A DNA stretch of 64,000 nucleotides from Tricholomella constricta (Eukaryota; Basidiomycota; Agaricomycetes; Agaricales; Lyophyllaceae), in NCBI GenBank assembly GCA_013368375.1, contig JAACJP010000016.1, positions 620,001-684,000 on the forward strand. The letters are read 5' to 3'. The notes beneath the pieces were generated by a model that was given only the letters and a program-made list of their open reading frames with translations, did not search any database and was not told where the DNA came from. Made by a program: the position numbers and the translations under genes. Below are positions 11,983-23,935 of this stretch, in pieces. Within the stretch, counting starts at the first letter, position 1. The number at the start of each line of letters is the position of its first letter.

Positions 11983-12272
11983 GGCCCTAGACCATGGTTC
12001 AGGACCACCCCCCCTGGGAATCCCATAATTAGGCATGGTCTTCCCATATTGGTCTTTCCCGACCATGCCCAGGGAGTGCCAAGTATTGTAATCTTGTCCA
12101 ACTGTAATGTGGGGCTGCCCAAGAAATATGGGCAAGCCCAGCATGTCACGTCACACTTATCGCCAAGACTATACACAATAAAACATGGTTCATCCAAGCA
12201 CTTGGAAAGTTTCAATGAGCATCATGTCAGTTTTCTGGACAAACAAATGAAAATTTGATTAGATACAAAAAA
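11983..12272 (+). repeat. KDZ inner terminal repeat, left side
   Basis: This block (GGGCCCTAGACCATGG to TTTGATTAGATAC) is the reverse complement of the region just inside the right KDZ end. It shows that the foldback element split a terminal repeat that was originally continuous. The following 12,273-12,574 shows no feature. Confidence 0.85.
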
Positions 12273-12574
12273 ATGAAAGCAAGTAGAAGAATAAGGTGTC
12301 TTATTGGAATAATTAGGTTAACAAAAAATATCTTGTCAGTTAGTAAAATATCTTTTGACCAGCATATATTTTGTACATTCAAAACTTACACTCCATGCTC
12401 TTCACCTTGGGCAGAGCAACATCCATCCAGTCAATTTGAAGTGTATTTGCATGTTCACTGTGTATTTGGTAGCATATTGTACTATTTGTATTTAATAACA
12501 TATAAAGGAGGGCCAAGTTTATATGCGAGCAACTATATTTGAACCACTCAGCAACTTTAGTAGTGCTGAATTAC

Positions 12575-13035
12575 AGACCGTTAGGCAAGACCACACCTCA
12601 CAAATGTGGTAGTTGGGAGTCCCAATACAGATGCAACTTCTTTTGGTAATCCCATCTTTGATGGTCCTAGACCAGTTGGGCAAGACCACACCTCACAAAT
12701 GTGGTAGGTGGGAGTCCCAATTCAGATGCAACTTCTTTTGGTACTCCCATCTTTGATGGTCCTAGACCAGTTGGGCAAGACCACACCTCACAAATGTGGT
12801 AGGTGGGAGTCCCAATTCAGATGCAACTTCTTTTGGTACTCCCATCTTTGATGGTCCTAGACCAGTTGGGCAAGACCACACCTCACAAATGTGGTGAGTG
12901 GGAGTCCCAATACAGGTGCAACTTCTTTTGGTACTCCCATCTTTGATGGTCCTAGACCAGTTGGGCAAGACCACACCTCACAAATATGTTTGGTGGGAGT
13001 CCCAATTGGGGTGTTCCACACTACCTGGGCAAGAC
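12575..13035 (+). repeat. KDZ left subterminal array, 95-bp unit, five copies
   Basis: GGGCAAGACCACACCTCACA recurs at a 95-bp spacing (CAAGACC at 12,586, 12,681, 12,776, 12,871 and 12,966). Units also hold TGGGAGTCCCAAT. The core TGGGCAAGACC is the reverse complement of GGTCTTGCCCA in the right-side array, so these are candidate transposase-binding sites. Confidence 0.88.
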
Positions 13036-13214
13036 CTTAGCTCAAATGGGAGTCCCAGTATTCAGTTTTTACAGTCTTGGGAGAATTGACATTCAAACAG
13101 ATATAGTTCATGAATGCATTTAAAATGTCAAGCACAGTCCATGTATGGGTATAAAAATATGATATAAAGGAGCACATATAATCTATGGGCATAAGTTCTG
13201 AAAAGGCTAAGAAA

Positions 13215-16200
13215 CTAGTACTCGTACTCATCATCATCATCAGCATCATATTGGTTTTGATAAGTGGGAGGCTGATGTTGCATCACATACCCTCTTTCTG
13301 CACCTCCACGTGATGGGCCAGCTACAGGTTCCCTACTGCCATGCTGTGCACGTGCTCGTTGTGGAATTGGAGCAATTACACGAGGGTCCTGTTGTATGTC
13401 GCGAAGCTTTCGTTTCTTCACTGGAGGCTCCATGCCTTGAGAATCCCGAGCACGATGGGCACCAAAGTGGTGAGCGCGACCATCAGCTATCTCCAGATCA
13501 GCATCTTCATCTTCAGGGTATGGTTGGCGATGTAGCGGGGCTTGGTCATAGTGATTGCGTGGATCCCTGTCACTGGTGTACTGGTGACGTCGAGCAGACT
13601 TCGCAGTCCGATTCCATGAGTGGTGATGTCTACCGCGGGATGGTGCTCGGAGATCAAGATGTGGGTGTTCTGCATGTGACTTTTGCAGGGGTGGCGGACG
13701 TTCGGACTGATGGCTCTCGCCAGGGGGGCGACCAACACGGGGCTTGTTTAGTGTCTGGGAGTGCTGAGCAGGGTGGCCACTGGTGTCATCTTCTGATTCT
13801 GAACGGTCTTCAGGATCTAAACGGTGCTCCTTAGTTTTGGAAAGCTCTCGCTTGTACTTCTTAGAATCCAGGAGCGTCAAGAGCACTACTCCATCGGTAT
13901 TGATCACCAGTGGAACATTCTCTTGCTCACGCAGAGGCAATGCCTTTTCCTCTGAAGGCTGCCGTTAGTTTACATCTTAACGGTCAGAAATGTGACAACA
14001 TACCATCATCCCAAGAAACAATCCTCACAATCTCATCAAAGTCCTCGTCCTCTGTTGACTTGACTCGGTTATCAATCATGGCCTTCAGTTGCTTACTCCC
14101 GAAGTTCTTTGGCTCGCAATCAAGGCCTGGAGAGACAAGATCGATGGGCCAGCCTTCGAGGCGCATTTGATGGGTATATGCCATGTCGGCCCAGTGCTTC
14201 CACTGCATGGTGAGACTGTTGGCCTCTCTGTCCGAGAGTTTGTGACCAATAATATGACCTGAAGTCAAGACAGTGTCAGGATATTGTGGTGTGTACAGAG
14301 GTAACAACATACCTATGTCACTTCGCATAATCTCCCCCAAAAGGCGGCGATGGTGGTCTCTCAAGGCCGTCCCTTTGGTTTGTTCCCAGTTGACGGGGAA
14401 CCGACTTCTTGCAACTGCGACGTGGCGACTGCGTACTTCAGCATTTCTAGAAATTATCTATGTTAGGCTAACATTAGGAGGCATTTATATGCGACGTACT
14501 TGAACATTCCTTCGTAGTCACCGAGTTGCGAGTTGATCGACGTCTTGTATTCGTTTCGTACTGCTACGTATCCAGGTGAACCACCCCATGCAACACTGGC
14601 ACTTGCTCCTCGAAGATCTCGCTCCGTGTCGACACCAAAGCCAAAGACATGGACGCCGTATTGATCCCAGGCTTGAATGCTCTGATTTTAGGTCATCAGA
14701 CACGTCACTATGTTGAGAATACAAGGTGTTTACTTACCAAGTTGATGAACGGTTCAAGTATCCGGCTCATAACTGCCTTAAAATTCCCTGTATCCCGTTT
14801 ACCTTCAACATAGACAGACAGACGCTCCTTGTACCAGTCTAACTGCTCCTTGAAGTGTGCTTCCCGTGCATCGGCACCGTGCGAGCCATCGAGTTCTTGG
14901 AGGTGCTTGTTGTACTCCTCTTTGACAAAAGACTGCCAGTCGCGTGCTGTGACTGTAGCGTATTCGTGTTAGTGACGGCGAAGCCTAAAGGTTCTGAAAA
15001 ATGTACCATCATCGCTGCGCTTTGTCTTCCCATGCTCGCCGTACCAGGCTTGAAACGCGTTCCAAGGATTTAGACGGCGAGGACGCTTCACGTCCTCGCC
15101 CACAGCTCGCTGTAAAACAAGCACTGACTTTCTGTACTTGACAGAAAGCTCTTCCAGGCTGTCGCGGTAGACCTGGTAACTCGCCAACGCAGCAGCGACT
15201 GCTTCTTTGGGCAGAGGACCAGAGGTGAGATCACCCTCCCCTCGGTCACTGTTCCCTCCTGCCCTGTCCCATCTCTCTCCCTCTACTTCTCCCTCTCTGA
15301 TACTATCCCTGCCTCCCTGCTCGTCATCAGGTGCCTGCAGAGCAATCTGAGACTGAGCCCGCTGCTTGCCTTTCTGTTGAGCAGTCAAGCGCTCAGGAGA
15401 CATATTTGCCTCCTTCAGGAATGCTTCCTCGTCTTCTTGGTCCTGTTCTTCGATGGTGGGGGTTGTCACGCGTCCGCGTTTGCGTTCACGAGCAAGAGCA
15501 GCTGTTTGCAATGCTGCCGCCTCCTCAAAGTCTGATGCACTAAGATCACTCTCCGGCGCGGGGCTCTCCAGTGAGGAAGAATCTGCGATGCCTCCCCATT
15601 CCTCCTCATCATTGTTTTCACCGCTGGCAGAGTCCTCATCTCCACCACCTGTGCCCTTGCCTTCGCCACCACTACCCTGACCTCTGCCGCCACTATTCTC
15701 ATCCCCGCCATCCTCATCCCTGCCACCCTCATCCCTGCCACCATCATCCCCGCCACTCTCATTTCCACCACCGTCATCCCTGCCACCCTCATTCCCGCCA
15801 CCCTCATTCCCGTCACCCTCATTCCCGCCACCCTCATTTCCGCCACCCTCATTCTGATGCTCTGCACTATCCTTGTCGCCACCACTCATACCATCTACAT
15901 CCCCGCCGCCACCATTGCCATCTATATCATAATTGTTGAGTTCGTCGTCAAGCTCCAATTCGGCAGGGAGCATCAGGGTCAACGGAGAACTGGGCTCTTG
16001 TAACTCGACCTCATCAATGGATCCAAACGTGTCCTTCAACCCGGATCCCCATCGCGTAGTGCAGAGGATCTGTAGGTCTTCAAATGACGTGGACGTGGAC
16101 GGTCCAAGGAAGGGGCCAACACAGACGCAGCCGCATTTGGAGGCGAGCATGGATGAGAAGGAGTGTCGGTAGCAGAAGATGCGTCAGGAATACTCTGAGC

Positions 16201-16467
16201 ATCAGGTGGAAGGGAATTGGTGCTGCCAGATGTGTCAGGAATAGCAGGAGTCTCGAGTGCTGTCTCCGAATTCCCTGGCGCAAATGCTGCATTCTCAGGA
16301 GGTGCAGAGTTGGCACCAAATGCTGCATTCAACGCATTTTCCAGACCGGCAGTAGCTAACGATGAGGCAGAGTGCGGAGTATCAGGTTTTTTGCGTTTGC
16401 CTGATGACCGACTACCCAGAGGCAGCTGATGAAATGTACCCGATGGTTTCGAACGAGTAGTACGCAT
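13215..16467 (-). CDS. Unknown KDZ cargo protein with a WNAFQAWYG region and low-complexity arms
   Basis: Multi-exon gene. The start is MRTTRSKPSG at 16,467 and the stop at 13,215-13,217. Exons fit at about 16,467-16,118, 16,072-15,007, 14,957-14,737 and 14,683-14,518, then several between 14,455 and 13,215. The front is Ser/Pro/Ala-rich, followed by a Gly/Glu/Asp/Asn repeat (units GGNEG, about 15,640-15,870). A conserved-looking core follows: PWNAFQAWYGEHGK, then YKERLSVYVEGKRDTG, WGGSPGYVAVRNEYK, and WKHWADMAYTHQMRLEGWP. The tail is rich in His, Arg, Pro and Asp and ends DDDDEYEY. I do not recognise a domain. Related sequences seem common next to mushroom transposons, which suits cargo. All frames are open. 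Confidence 0.65.
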
Positions 16468-16479
16468 TGGTAGTTTCAA

Positions 16480-16879
16480 CTACAAAGGGACGATACATTT
16501 GTTAGAACACGTAGACGTAGAATGAACAACTTGTAACATACTTATTGAAAGCGAAAATGTCAGATTGGCCTTACAAGCAAGATCTAAACCGCACAAGATT
16601 AGTCTTGAAATCCATCAATCCGGGAATACAACTGTCAGTAAGTACTGTTTACATATATATGAAGGCAATTATTTGGAACTCATAACTTCAGTCTTATTTA
16701 TATGTGTAATATTGTCGTCAATTCAGGCTGATTCAATCAAACTTACAATCATTATAACGAACTATTCTATTCTATCCAATGTGTCCAAATTCAAAGTAAT
16801 AATGGTCTACATTGCGTAAAGGTAACCTGGCTCATGTAATATACGACGAAAGCGGTCAACACAAGGAAACTACCAGAAG
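16480..16879. other. AT-rich spacer, nothing recognised
   Basis: No open frame chain or repeat stands out between the cargo gene promoter side and the minisatellite. Confidence 0.5.
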
Positions 16880-18725
16880 GCCCCAGGGCAGAGCACACAG
16901 CTTTCAGCACAGAGGGCAAGTGATGACGAGGCAGGCGACGACGGGGTACAGAAATTGGGTTGACTTTACCTGAAAACGGCAGGCGGGGTTGTCAGAAGCG
17001 CGTAAAAACATAAAATGGACGAGACTTACCAGTGGGGCAGCACTCACAGCTGGCACATACGTAGGGCAGGCAATGACGATGAACAGGGGGGAGGGGGGTA
17101 ATGATGACGAGCACCGTGGCCGACGATGACGAGCAGAGGGGGGCCGGCCGGCAATGGGCAGCGAAGTCGACGGGTATCCATGCAAACTTGTCAGTAGGTG
17201 GTAGATGGATGAATGAGATACTTACTTGGGGGGAAGCAAACACAGCTGCAGGCAGGCAGAGAGGGCGATGGGCGGGGAAGGCGATGGGCGGGGAGGGTGA
17301 CGAGCCTGAGAAAGGCGTTCAGAATTGTCGGGAACATAATGAGAACGGGGGAATGCTTACCTGGGGGGCGGGCGGTGATGACGAGCAGGGCAACGGCAAT
17401 CGCGATGGGGAGAGGGTGACGAGCAGCCTGGAAAATAGCGTGCATCAACAGGAGACGAAGGAAACGAATAAAAAAAAACTTACCGCGACGACGAGGAGCA
17501 GAGAGGGTGTAACGATGAGCAGAGGGCAGGCGACGACGAGCAGAGGCCAACAGACGACGAGCAGAGAGGGCCGAGACGACGAGCAGAGGGGCAGGTGATG
17601 AGATGGTGGAAGAACGGGAAAGAAAACAATAATTACAAGTGCACGCTCTTGCAGGGGGGATGTTTAGGGCAGGCCATAGCCACCCGTTACATAAACTGTA
17701 CAGTCGCGGAATTTGCCGCGCTTTGGCCTGGGTTCGGACGAGCAAGAGCCCGTCAACCGGATGTGGCCCAGACCAGTGCACGTGCCTTGCATCCGGTTGA
17801 CGGGCTCTTGCTCATCCGCAGGTCAAAGTGCGGCAAGTTCCGCAACTGTACAGTTTATGTAACGGGTGGCTATGGCCTGCCCTAAACATCCCCCCTGCAA
17901 GAGCGTGCACTTGTAATTATTGTTTTCTTTCCCGTTCTTCCACCATCTCATCACCTGCCCCTCTGCTCGTCGTCTCGGCCCTCTCTGCTCGTCGTCTGTT
18001 GGCCTCTGCTCGTCGTCGCCTGCCCTCTGCTCGTCGTCGCCCGCCCCTTCTGCCTCTTGTAAGTTTTTTTTTTTCCATTCATATGTTTTCTACCACCTGC
18101 TGACAATTCTGTACACTGCCCACCTGCCCCACTCTCATCTTCTTCTGCTCGTTGTCGTCGCCTGCGCCCATGTAAGTCCCGTCTTTGTCTAGTACACCTC
18201 TGGCTAATTCTTGTTTTCCAGGTTGCTCGTCGCCCTCCCTGCCCGTCGCCCTCGCTGCCCGTCGCCCTCCCTGCCCGTCGCCCTCCCTGCTCATCGCCCT
18301 CGCTGCCCATCGTCCTGTCCCTGCCCATTGCGCTCCCTGCCCGTCGCGCTCCCTGCTCGTGTCCATGTCCATGTAAGTCCCGTCTTTGTCTAGTACACCT
18401 CTGGCTAATTCTTGTTTTCCAGGTTGCTCGTCGCCCTCCCTGCTCGTCGCCCTCTCTCCCTGCCCGTCGCCCTCCCTGCTCGTGTCCATGTCCATGTAAG
18501 TCTTTTCTTTATCGAGTACACCTCTGGCTAATTCTTGTTTTCCAGGTTGCTCGTCGCCCTCCCTGCTCGTCGCCCTCTCTCCCTGCCCGTCGCCCTCCCT
18601 GCTCGTGTCCATGTCCATGTAAGTCTTTTCTTTATCGAGTACACCTCTGGCTAATTCTTGTTTTCCAGGTTGCTCGTCGCCCTCCCTGCTCGTTCCCTTC
18701 CCTGCTCGTCGCCCTGCCGCAATCC
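16880..18725. repeat. Palindromic minisatellite with splice-site-bearing units
   Basis: A long inverted repeat has arms at about 17,517-17,763 and 17,790-18,036 around a spacer of about 26 bp. On the right side, GC-rich blocks (TTGCTCGTCGCCCTCCCTGC and variants) alternate with near-identical AT-richer blocks. These start GTAAGT, contain GGCTAATTC, and end TTGTTTTCCAG; GTAAGT lies near 18,173, 18,373, 18,496 and 18,618. On the left side the mirror pattern lies on the minus strand (CTTACC or CTTACT facing outward). The units thus look like small exons and introns pointing away from the centre on both strands. Whether any of it is a gene is open. Confidence 0.7.
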
Positions 18726-19169
18726 CTGTTTAAAGTGAGTATCTTCTTCTTTGTGTACTTATCACCTGTTAATGTTTCTGTACGCTATTTTGCAGGCTCC
18801 TCCTTGCCCGTCACCTGCTCATTATTGTCTGCTCTGCCCGCCGTTGCCCTCGGTAAGCCTTGCCATAACTGTCCTCTTCATTCCAATGTTGACTTGAATT
18901 ACTTTAGGTTAGTTCTCAATCTTGATTTGATTTGTAGGTAAGTTTCAACATGACTATACCAGTATGTATTGCCGCTGATTGATCTTTGCTGTCCTTAGGT
19001 CACCATAGATTAACTAGTTTTCTTCCCTCTCTACAATATTTGTTATTATGTCGCTTAGAGTAGCTTACATATGTATAATTTGAATGAAGATCTGCCCGAG
19101 CATGAGCGAGGAGTACAGTACTCCTCGCTGCTTCTAAGATTTTGTCACGCCTGATGATGCCTTCTACAG

Positions 19170-21078
19170 GCAAATGTGCAAACTCCCGCATCACAACGAA
19201 ACAACCTGAAACGTCCACGGCTTGAGGTAAATACATAGATCTCGCCTTGAACCACTGTTGTAGATGCCTAATGTCAGTTAAATAAATTCCAGAGAAATAG
19301 TGCCCATCAATTTCTGGACATAGAGGCCACGGTGGACGGCGGCAATGAGACCGACGACGATGAGGACGACAGTGATTTAGGTTTACTATCTTCTCTTTTG
19401 TTATAATTTGTATAATGACACATATCCTTGCAGAATTCATTGACGAAGGGGAGTCTGCTGCAGCTGACCGATCAACGTCACACCGCCGTCTCTTTCGGGA
19501 GTACCAGCGCATAGTAGAGACCTCGGATGATTGGGATGAACTGGTACTCCGTGCACGTGAACGAGCACAGCACGACAGGATACCAGTGCCTTCACAACCA
19601 ACGGATGATGAGCGACCGTTCGCTGAGAATGCACGTCTGTGGCGTGTCGCTGTCAAGGTGCGCCACATGCCAGAACATTGTGGAAAAACAACTAATCAAA
19701 TGTAGTCCGGCTGTGAGGAAACCATAGTTTCCATATTGATGGAAAAGGTCTTCCGTTCAGCAGGTCAATACTTGTCTGTGGCATCCATTGTTGGGAGAGT
19801 TTCTCGACCCGGCTGGATAGTGGTAGAAGCCACTCAGCTCAACGATGTCCGGGAACTATGTCAAGGTGTATCAAACATTTTCCCCCAGCGTGTCCATTTC
19901 GTTGAGCCATCGGACGCACCGGCCTGGCTCCAGGAAACTCCTGCATTTACTCCTCGCTCGCAATCGTGGATTCGCTTAACAAAGTACCCATATAAAGGTG
20001 TTTTTATAATTTCAATTCAAGTCTCGATCTGACAAATTATCACAAAAGGCGATCTTGCCTACGTCCAACACTTCGGCGAGATGTGGCCTGGGCAGGCAAG
20101 GATCCTTGTCGTGCCACGTCTCAAACTCCAACCACCATCCTCAGTTTCTGCTGGTAAGCGCAAGCGTACAGGACGCCCTCCCCAGGCCCTTTTCGATGCC
20201 AACTTTGTGAGATCAATTTATGGTGACGGTTCGGTAGAGACACGCAATCAAGTGTTTGTCTTCAAAGGACAAGTTTATCAAGATGGTTACCTACAGACGG
20301 ACACCGACCTTTTTTATCCTCAGGAGGCGACACCGACACCTGCAGAACTTGACCGCTTCCAACATGCTCAGGAAATTCCGAAAGGTTTCCTCGAGCACTC
20401 CTTGGAAGTGGCAGCTGCCAAGCGTCTACGTATTGGTGATCATGTCAAGGTAACGACTGGGCAGGCTCAAGGTTCTCTTGGAACGATTGAGAGCATTTCA
20501 GGGAATGAGGCTAGCCTGATCCTAAGGAACGGATCATTACGTCTCTCTGTAGCTCTTGACGCGCTGCGCAAGGACCTCTCAATCGGAGATGAGATCATTG
20601 TTAGAGATGGCCCCAAGGCAGGTACTGTTGGTTGGGTGATAGCAGTCAGTGGAGAAGGCTTGGTTATTTATGATCGTGAACATGCACAGGAGGTTCGTCA
20701 CTTCATTTATTTTTCGACCGAGAGGTATTGATGTACTTTTAGATAGTAGTTGCTGCCCACTGCGTCGACTTTTTTGAGGCCGACTTTGTCAGAGCCTCGG
20801 GTAGTACAACGGTAGCCCAGAAAGTAAAGTTCAAACGAGATCCACACCTCCACCTGTATGGAAAACATGTCCGGGTCATAAGGGGTAGCCGGTGGAAAGA
20901 CTATGTAGGCATTGTGAAATCGGGTCTAGACGATGAGCATGTCCTTGTTGAATTCCAAGCAACCATGCGAAAAGAACGGATCCCTGTTTCGCAACTTAGT
21001 CTTCGGTATGTTCTAACATTCAAAACTAATCTGTACTGACACATTCTACAGTAGTGATGCTGAACTTCGGCCGCTACA
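19170..21078 (+). pseudogene. Spt5-like transcription elongation factor, 5' part (KDZ cargo, split by gypsy element)
   Basis: Exons: 19,170-19,226, 19,293-19,380, 19,434-19,657, 19,706-19,997, 20,049-20,692, 20,743-21,005 and 21,052-21,078; the first coding exon is not resolved. The order matches Spt5: an acidic start (HQFLDIEATVDGG, then TDDDEDDSD, then FIDEGES), an NGN-type domain (RLWRVAVKSGCEE ... PGWIVVEA), a WIRLTKYPYKGDLAYV linker, and several KOW-type motifs (RIGDHVKVTTGQAQG; IGDEIIVRDGPKAGTVGW; YGKHVRVIRGSRWKDYVG). Spt5 with Spt4 binds RNA polymerase II and supports elongation. This copy is transposon cargo and not the cell's single essential gene. It is open up to the LTR insertion and continues at 27,478. 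Confidence 0.8.
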
Positions 21079-21582
21079 TGTCAGGGGAACTCTCGTTCAC
21101 GATCTCCGACGCTCACGGATCGTTCCCCGACTCACGCGCTCGCCCCCGACCGACCGATCGCGATCCCGACCCGACGCTCCGACCCAAGCGTCGGTGTACA
21201 TACTTACTCACTTCCTGTCGCTTCCCCTCACTCCCCGCGCGCGCCCGACGCCGATCCCGACCACCCGACATCCCGACGTCGGCTGCCCCGCCTCGTGCCC
21301 GTACCCTGGGCCACGAGGATCGGACAGCGTCGGGAACGTGTCCATACACGCGCCGCACACCATTCGTTATTATTACATGTACAGTACACTCTGGAGGACC
21401 GGCCCTCACGTCCTACACTCGTATATAGTCGGCCCCCTGGCATTTGGGAATCCTTTACACTATTCTCTTCGGATTCCCCCTTGCCAGGTAAGCCTTACTT
21501 ACCTTCGTTACTGTATATCAATATAACTTCGGATTCCCCCTTGCCAGTGTGATAGCGCTCCACTGTAAGGGTTGCCCTAACA
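21079..21582 (+). repeat. 5' LTR
   Basis: TATATA at 21,422-21,427 lies about 32 bp before TTTACACTATTCT (21,454-21,466), which I take as the start of the transcript and R region. The block CTTCGGATTCCCCCTTGCCA occurs twice near the 3' end. Confidence 0.93.
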
Positions 21583-21584
21583 GC

Positions 21585-21597
21585 AGAATAGTGTAAA
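21585..21597 (+). promoter_or_regulatory. Probable self-priming primer-binding site
   Basis: AGAATAGTGTAAA, starting two bases after the LTR, is the exact reverse complement of TTTACACTATTCT at 21,454-21,466, the predicted 5' end of the transcript. This is the arrangement of Tf1-type self-primed elements. I see no TGG-type tRNA-complementary site. Confidence 0.7.
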
Positions 21598-21708
21598 CCA
21601 GAGACCCGACGAAGCCGACCGATCAGCCTCCGCGCCGAAACACGTGTCTGCTACACGCAACCCGTCCAGCGCGCGCCTGCTCCGATCGTCGCCCAGTCCC
21701 GTTTCGAG

Positions 21709-22929
21709 ATGTCCGACTTCGGTGAATTTGACACGCCTCCGTCTCCTGCTGCGCTCACGCCAGAGGAACGACTGGTGAGCCTTGAAACCGCGATGTCGGC
21801 TCTCTCGCAATCCAACACCACCAACTCGGCCACCATGGACCGCATCGCCGCTCTTTTAGATACCATCGTTTTGGGGAACCCCTCCGCTGCCTCCCCAGCA
21901 GCACCTACGACCCCCGCGACGCCGGCGCAGCCCTTGCCGACGTCCCCTCCCCTTCCGCGATCGGGATCGCACATTCGGCCGTCGCCCCCTCCCGTGTACG
22001 ACGGCGCACGATCGGGCGGCCGCGCCTTCTGGAACGCGTGCCAGCTCTACTTCTCCCTGAGCGTCGGACAGTTCGCCGACGACCACGCCCGAATCAGCTG
22101 GGTGTTGTCATACATGCAACACGGTCGCGCCGCCGACTTCGTCGGTCGGGTCTTTCAGTACGGGTCGGTAAAGCGCGCATTCCCGACCTGGAAGGACTTC
22201 GCGTCGAACTTCGAAAAGGAGTTCTTCCTGTTCGACGAAGTCGCCGACGCTGCGCTCACCCTTGAGTCGACAGCGTACTTCCAGAATGGGCGCACCATCG
22301 ACGAGTACATCGACTCGTTCAAGGCGCTGTGGATCAAGGCCGATTACCCAGACGGCCGCCATCTGGTCCTCAAATTCCGTCGGGGCATGGACCCGAAGCT
22401 CTCAAGGAGGCTTGGGAGCATCACCACGGGTCGGCCCGACGACTCCAAGATCGAGGACTGGCTAGCGATCGCCCGCTCCCAGGACTTCATCATGAGGACC
22501 GAGGAGGACTTCCACCGTCGGTCGGCTCCGACAGTTCCGACTGCGAGTCGCCCGACTGCCCCCATTCCGACGCCTGTGGTCGCGCCCATGCTCCGATGGC
22601 GACCCACTGCCCCACCGACCGCTCCCGTTCGTGTGTCGGCACCGGCGCACCTTCTCAGCACGCCCGTGACGCCGTCTCTTCCCCCAGGTGTCCCTATGGA
22701 CATCGACCGGCTCCGCGGACGTCCTGTTCAGGACGACACCTGTCGTCGATGCAAGCAGCCGGGGCACTTCTGGCGCGACTGCCCAAAGCGCTTTGACCTG
22801 CGCCACATCATGCCAGAGGAACTGGATGAGCTGATCATGCAGCTACTGGCGCGCAAGGATGCGATCCCAGCGGACCCGACTCCCGAGTCGGCCGACCCGA
22901 CCGCCTTGGCCACGGAAGAGGATTTTTAG
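21709..22929 (+). CDS. Gag polyprotein (capsid and nucleocapsid)
   Basis: 406 residues. The front has a short helical segment and a Pro/Ala-rich linker. The middle is a retrotransposon capsid-type region (FWNACQLYFSLSV, WVLSYMQHG, TIDEYIDSFKALW). Near residues 343-357 there is a CCHC zinc knuckle, CRRCKQPGHFWRDCP, as in gypsy nucleocapsids. The stop is in GAT-TTT-TAG; the downstream pol frame is -1 relative to gag and is open across this point, so a slip on the T run could fuse Gag to Pol. Confidence 0.92.
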   Translation: MSDFGEFDTPPSPAALTPEERLVSLETAMSALSQSNTTNSATMDRIAALLDTIVLGNPSAASPAAPTTPATPAQPLPTSPPLPRSGSHIRPSPPPVYDGARSGGRAFWNACQLYFSLSVGQFADDHARISWVLSYMQHGRAADFVGRVFQYGSVKRAFPTWKDFASNFEKEFFLFDEVADAALTLESTAYFQNGRTIDEYIDSFKALWIKADYPDGRHLVLKFRRGMDPKLSRRLGSITTGRPDDSKIEDWLAIARSQDFIMRTEEDFHRRSAPTVPTASRPTAPIPTPVVAPMLRWRPTAPPTAPVRVSAPAHLLSTPVTPSLPPGVPMDIDRLRGRPVQDDTCRRCKQPGHFWRDCPKRFDLRHIMPEELDELIMQLLARKDAIPADPTPESADPTALATEEDF

Positions 22930-23935
22930 TCGCACAACGGGTGAAAAGTACGCCCCCGTTGTCTAGTCGTAATCGGTTCGCCCCCCTATCTGTAGAGTAC
23001 CCCAATATACTTAATATTGCTGCTACTTCTACGGGTGAACCCATCGACGAAGACGTACAATCCTCTCCTGACCAAACGCCACCTCCTTCGGTCGCTCCGA
23101 CCGAGCCGACTGTACCGTCGCGTCGCGGACTACCGCGCTGGGAAAAGCGACTGCCCCGTCGCTTCGTGATCGCCGCCTCCCCCGACTCCTTATCCCTGTC
23201 GCTCAAGGTCGAGCTCGAGACCACCGACACCCAAGAGACGCATTCGCTCGCTGCCCTCGTTGACAGCGGGGCATCGGCCTGCTTCATCAACACTGCCTTC
23301 GTTGAAAAGCACAAGCTGAAGACGCGACGGCTGAATCGCCCGACACGTGCCTACAATGTTGACGGAACCCCTAATGAGGCGGGCGCCATTGAATACGTCG
23401 TGGACGCAGTCTTATGTTACGACGGTCACTCCGAGCGCGTTCTGTTCGCGGTCGCGGGTATTGGGAAGCAGGATCTCATTCTCGGATTCACCTGGCTCCG
23501 AGACCACAACCCCGACATTGATTGGGCGACGGGAAAGGTGAAAATGAGTCGAGCGCCGACACGTTGCGACACATGCAAGGTTGAAGTCAAGGAGGAGCGT
23601 CGCTCACGCACCAAGCTGCGAGCCGCCATTCGGGCTTGTCGGGCGGAAGGAATCCCGACAGTCGAGCCTGACCTGCGAGCCCCGACCTGCCCCTACGTCG
23701 AAGACGACTCCGACACCGACGAGTTCCTCCCCTACACTCCGATCATGGAGGAACCCGATCCAGAGTCGGACGACTTCCTGGTGGAGACCTTCCTGAACGG
23801 CGATCGCATCTTTGCGACTGCGATCCACCCCCCTCCGACCGAAATGCACATTCGCGCCAGTCAAACGACATCGCAGCGACTCGCTGAGGCGCACGCCGCG
23901 AACTCTGCGCCCCTAAGTCGTTCCGCGACGCTGTT
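22924..23935 (+). CDS. Pol, protease part
   Basis: This frame overlaps the gag stop by -1 and carries a retropepsin-type motif LAALVDSGASACFIN at about 23,245-23,290, followed by LILGFTWLRDHNP. There is no ATG at its front, which fits expression as a Gag-Pol fusion. Close to 23,910 (run CCCCTAAG) the frame ends in unrelated sequence, while the proper continuation (PTHLHDFEDVFSK) is in another frame. One base seems to be lost, or a second slip is needed. Confidence 0.8.

Noticed and set aside
15571..15939. His/Pro-rich plus-strand frame (many HPH repeats)
   Set aside because: It is the antisense reading of the Gly/Glu/Asn repeat in the minus-strand cargo gene.
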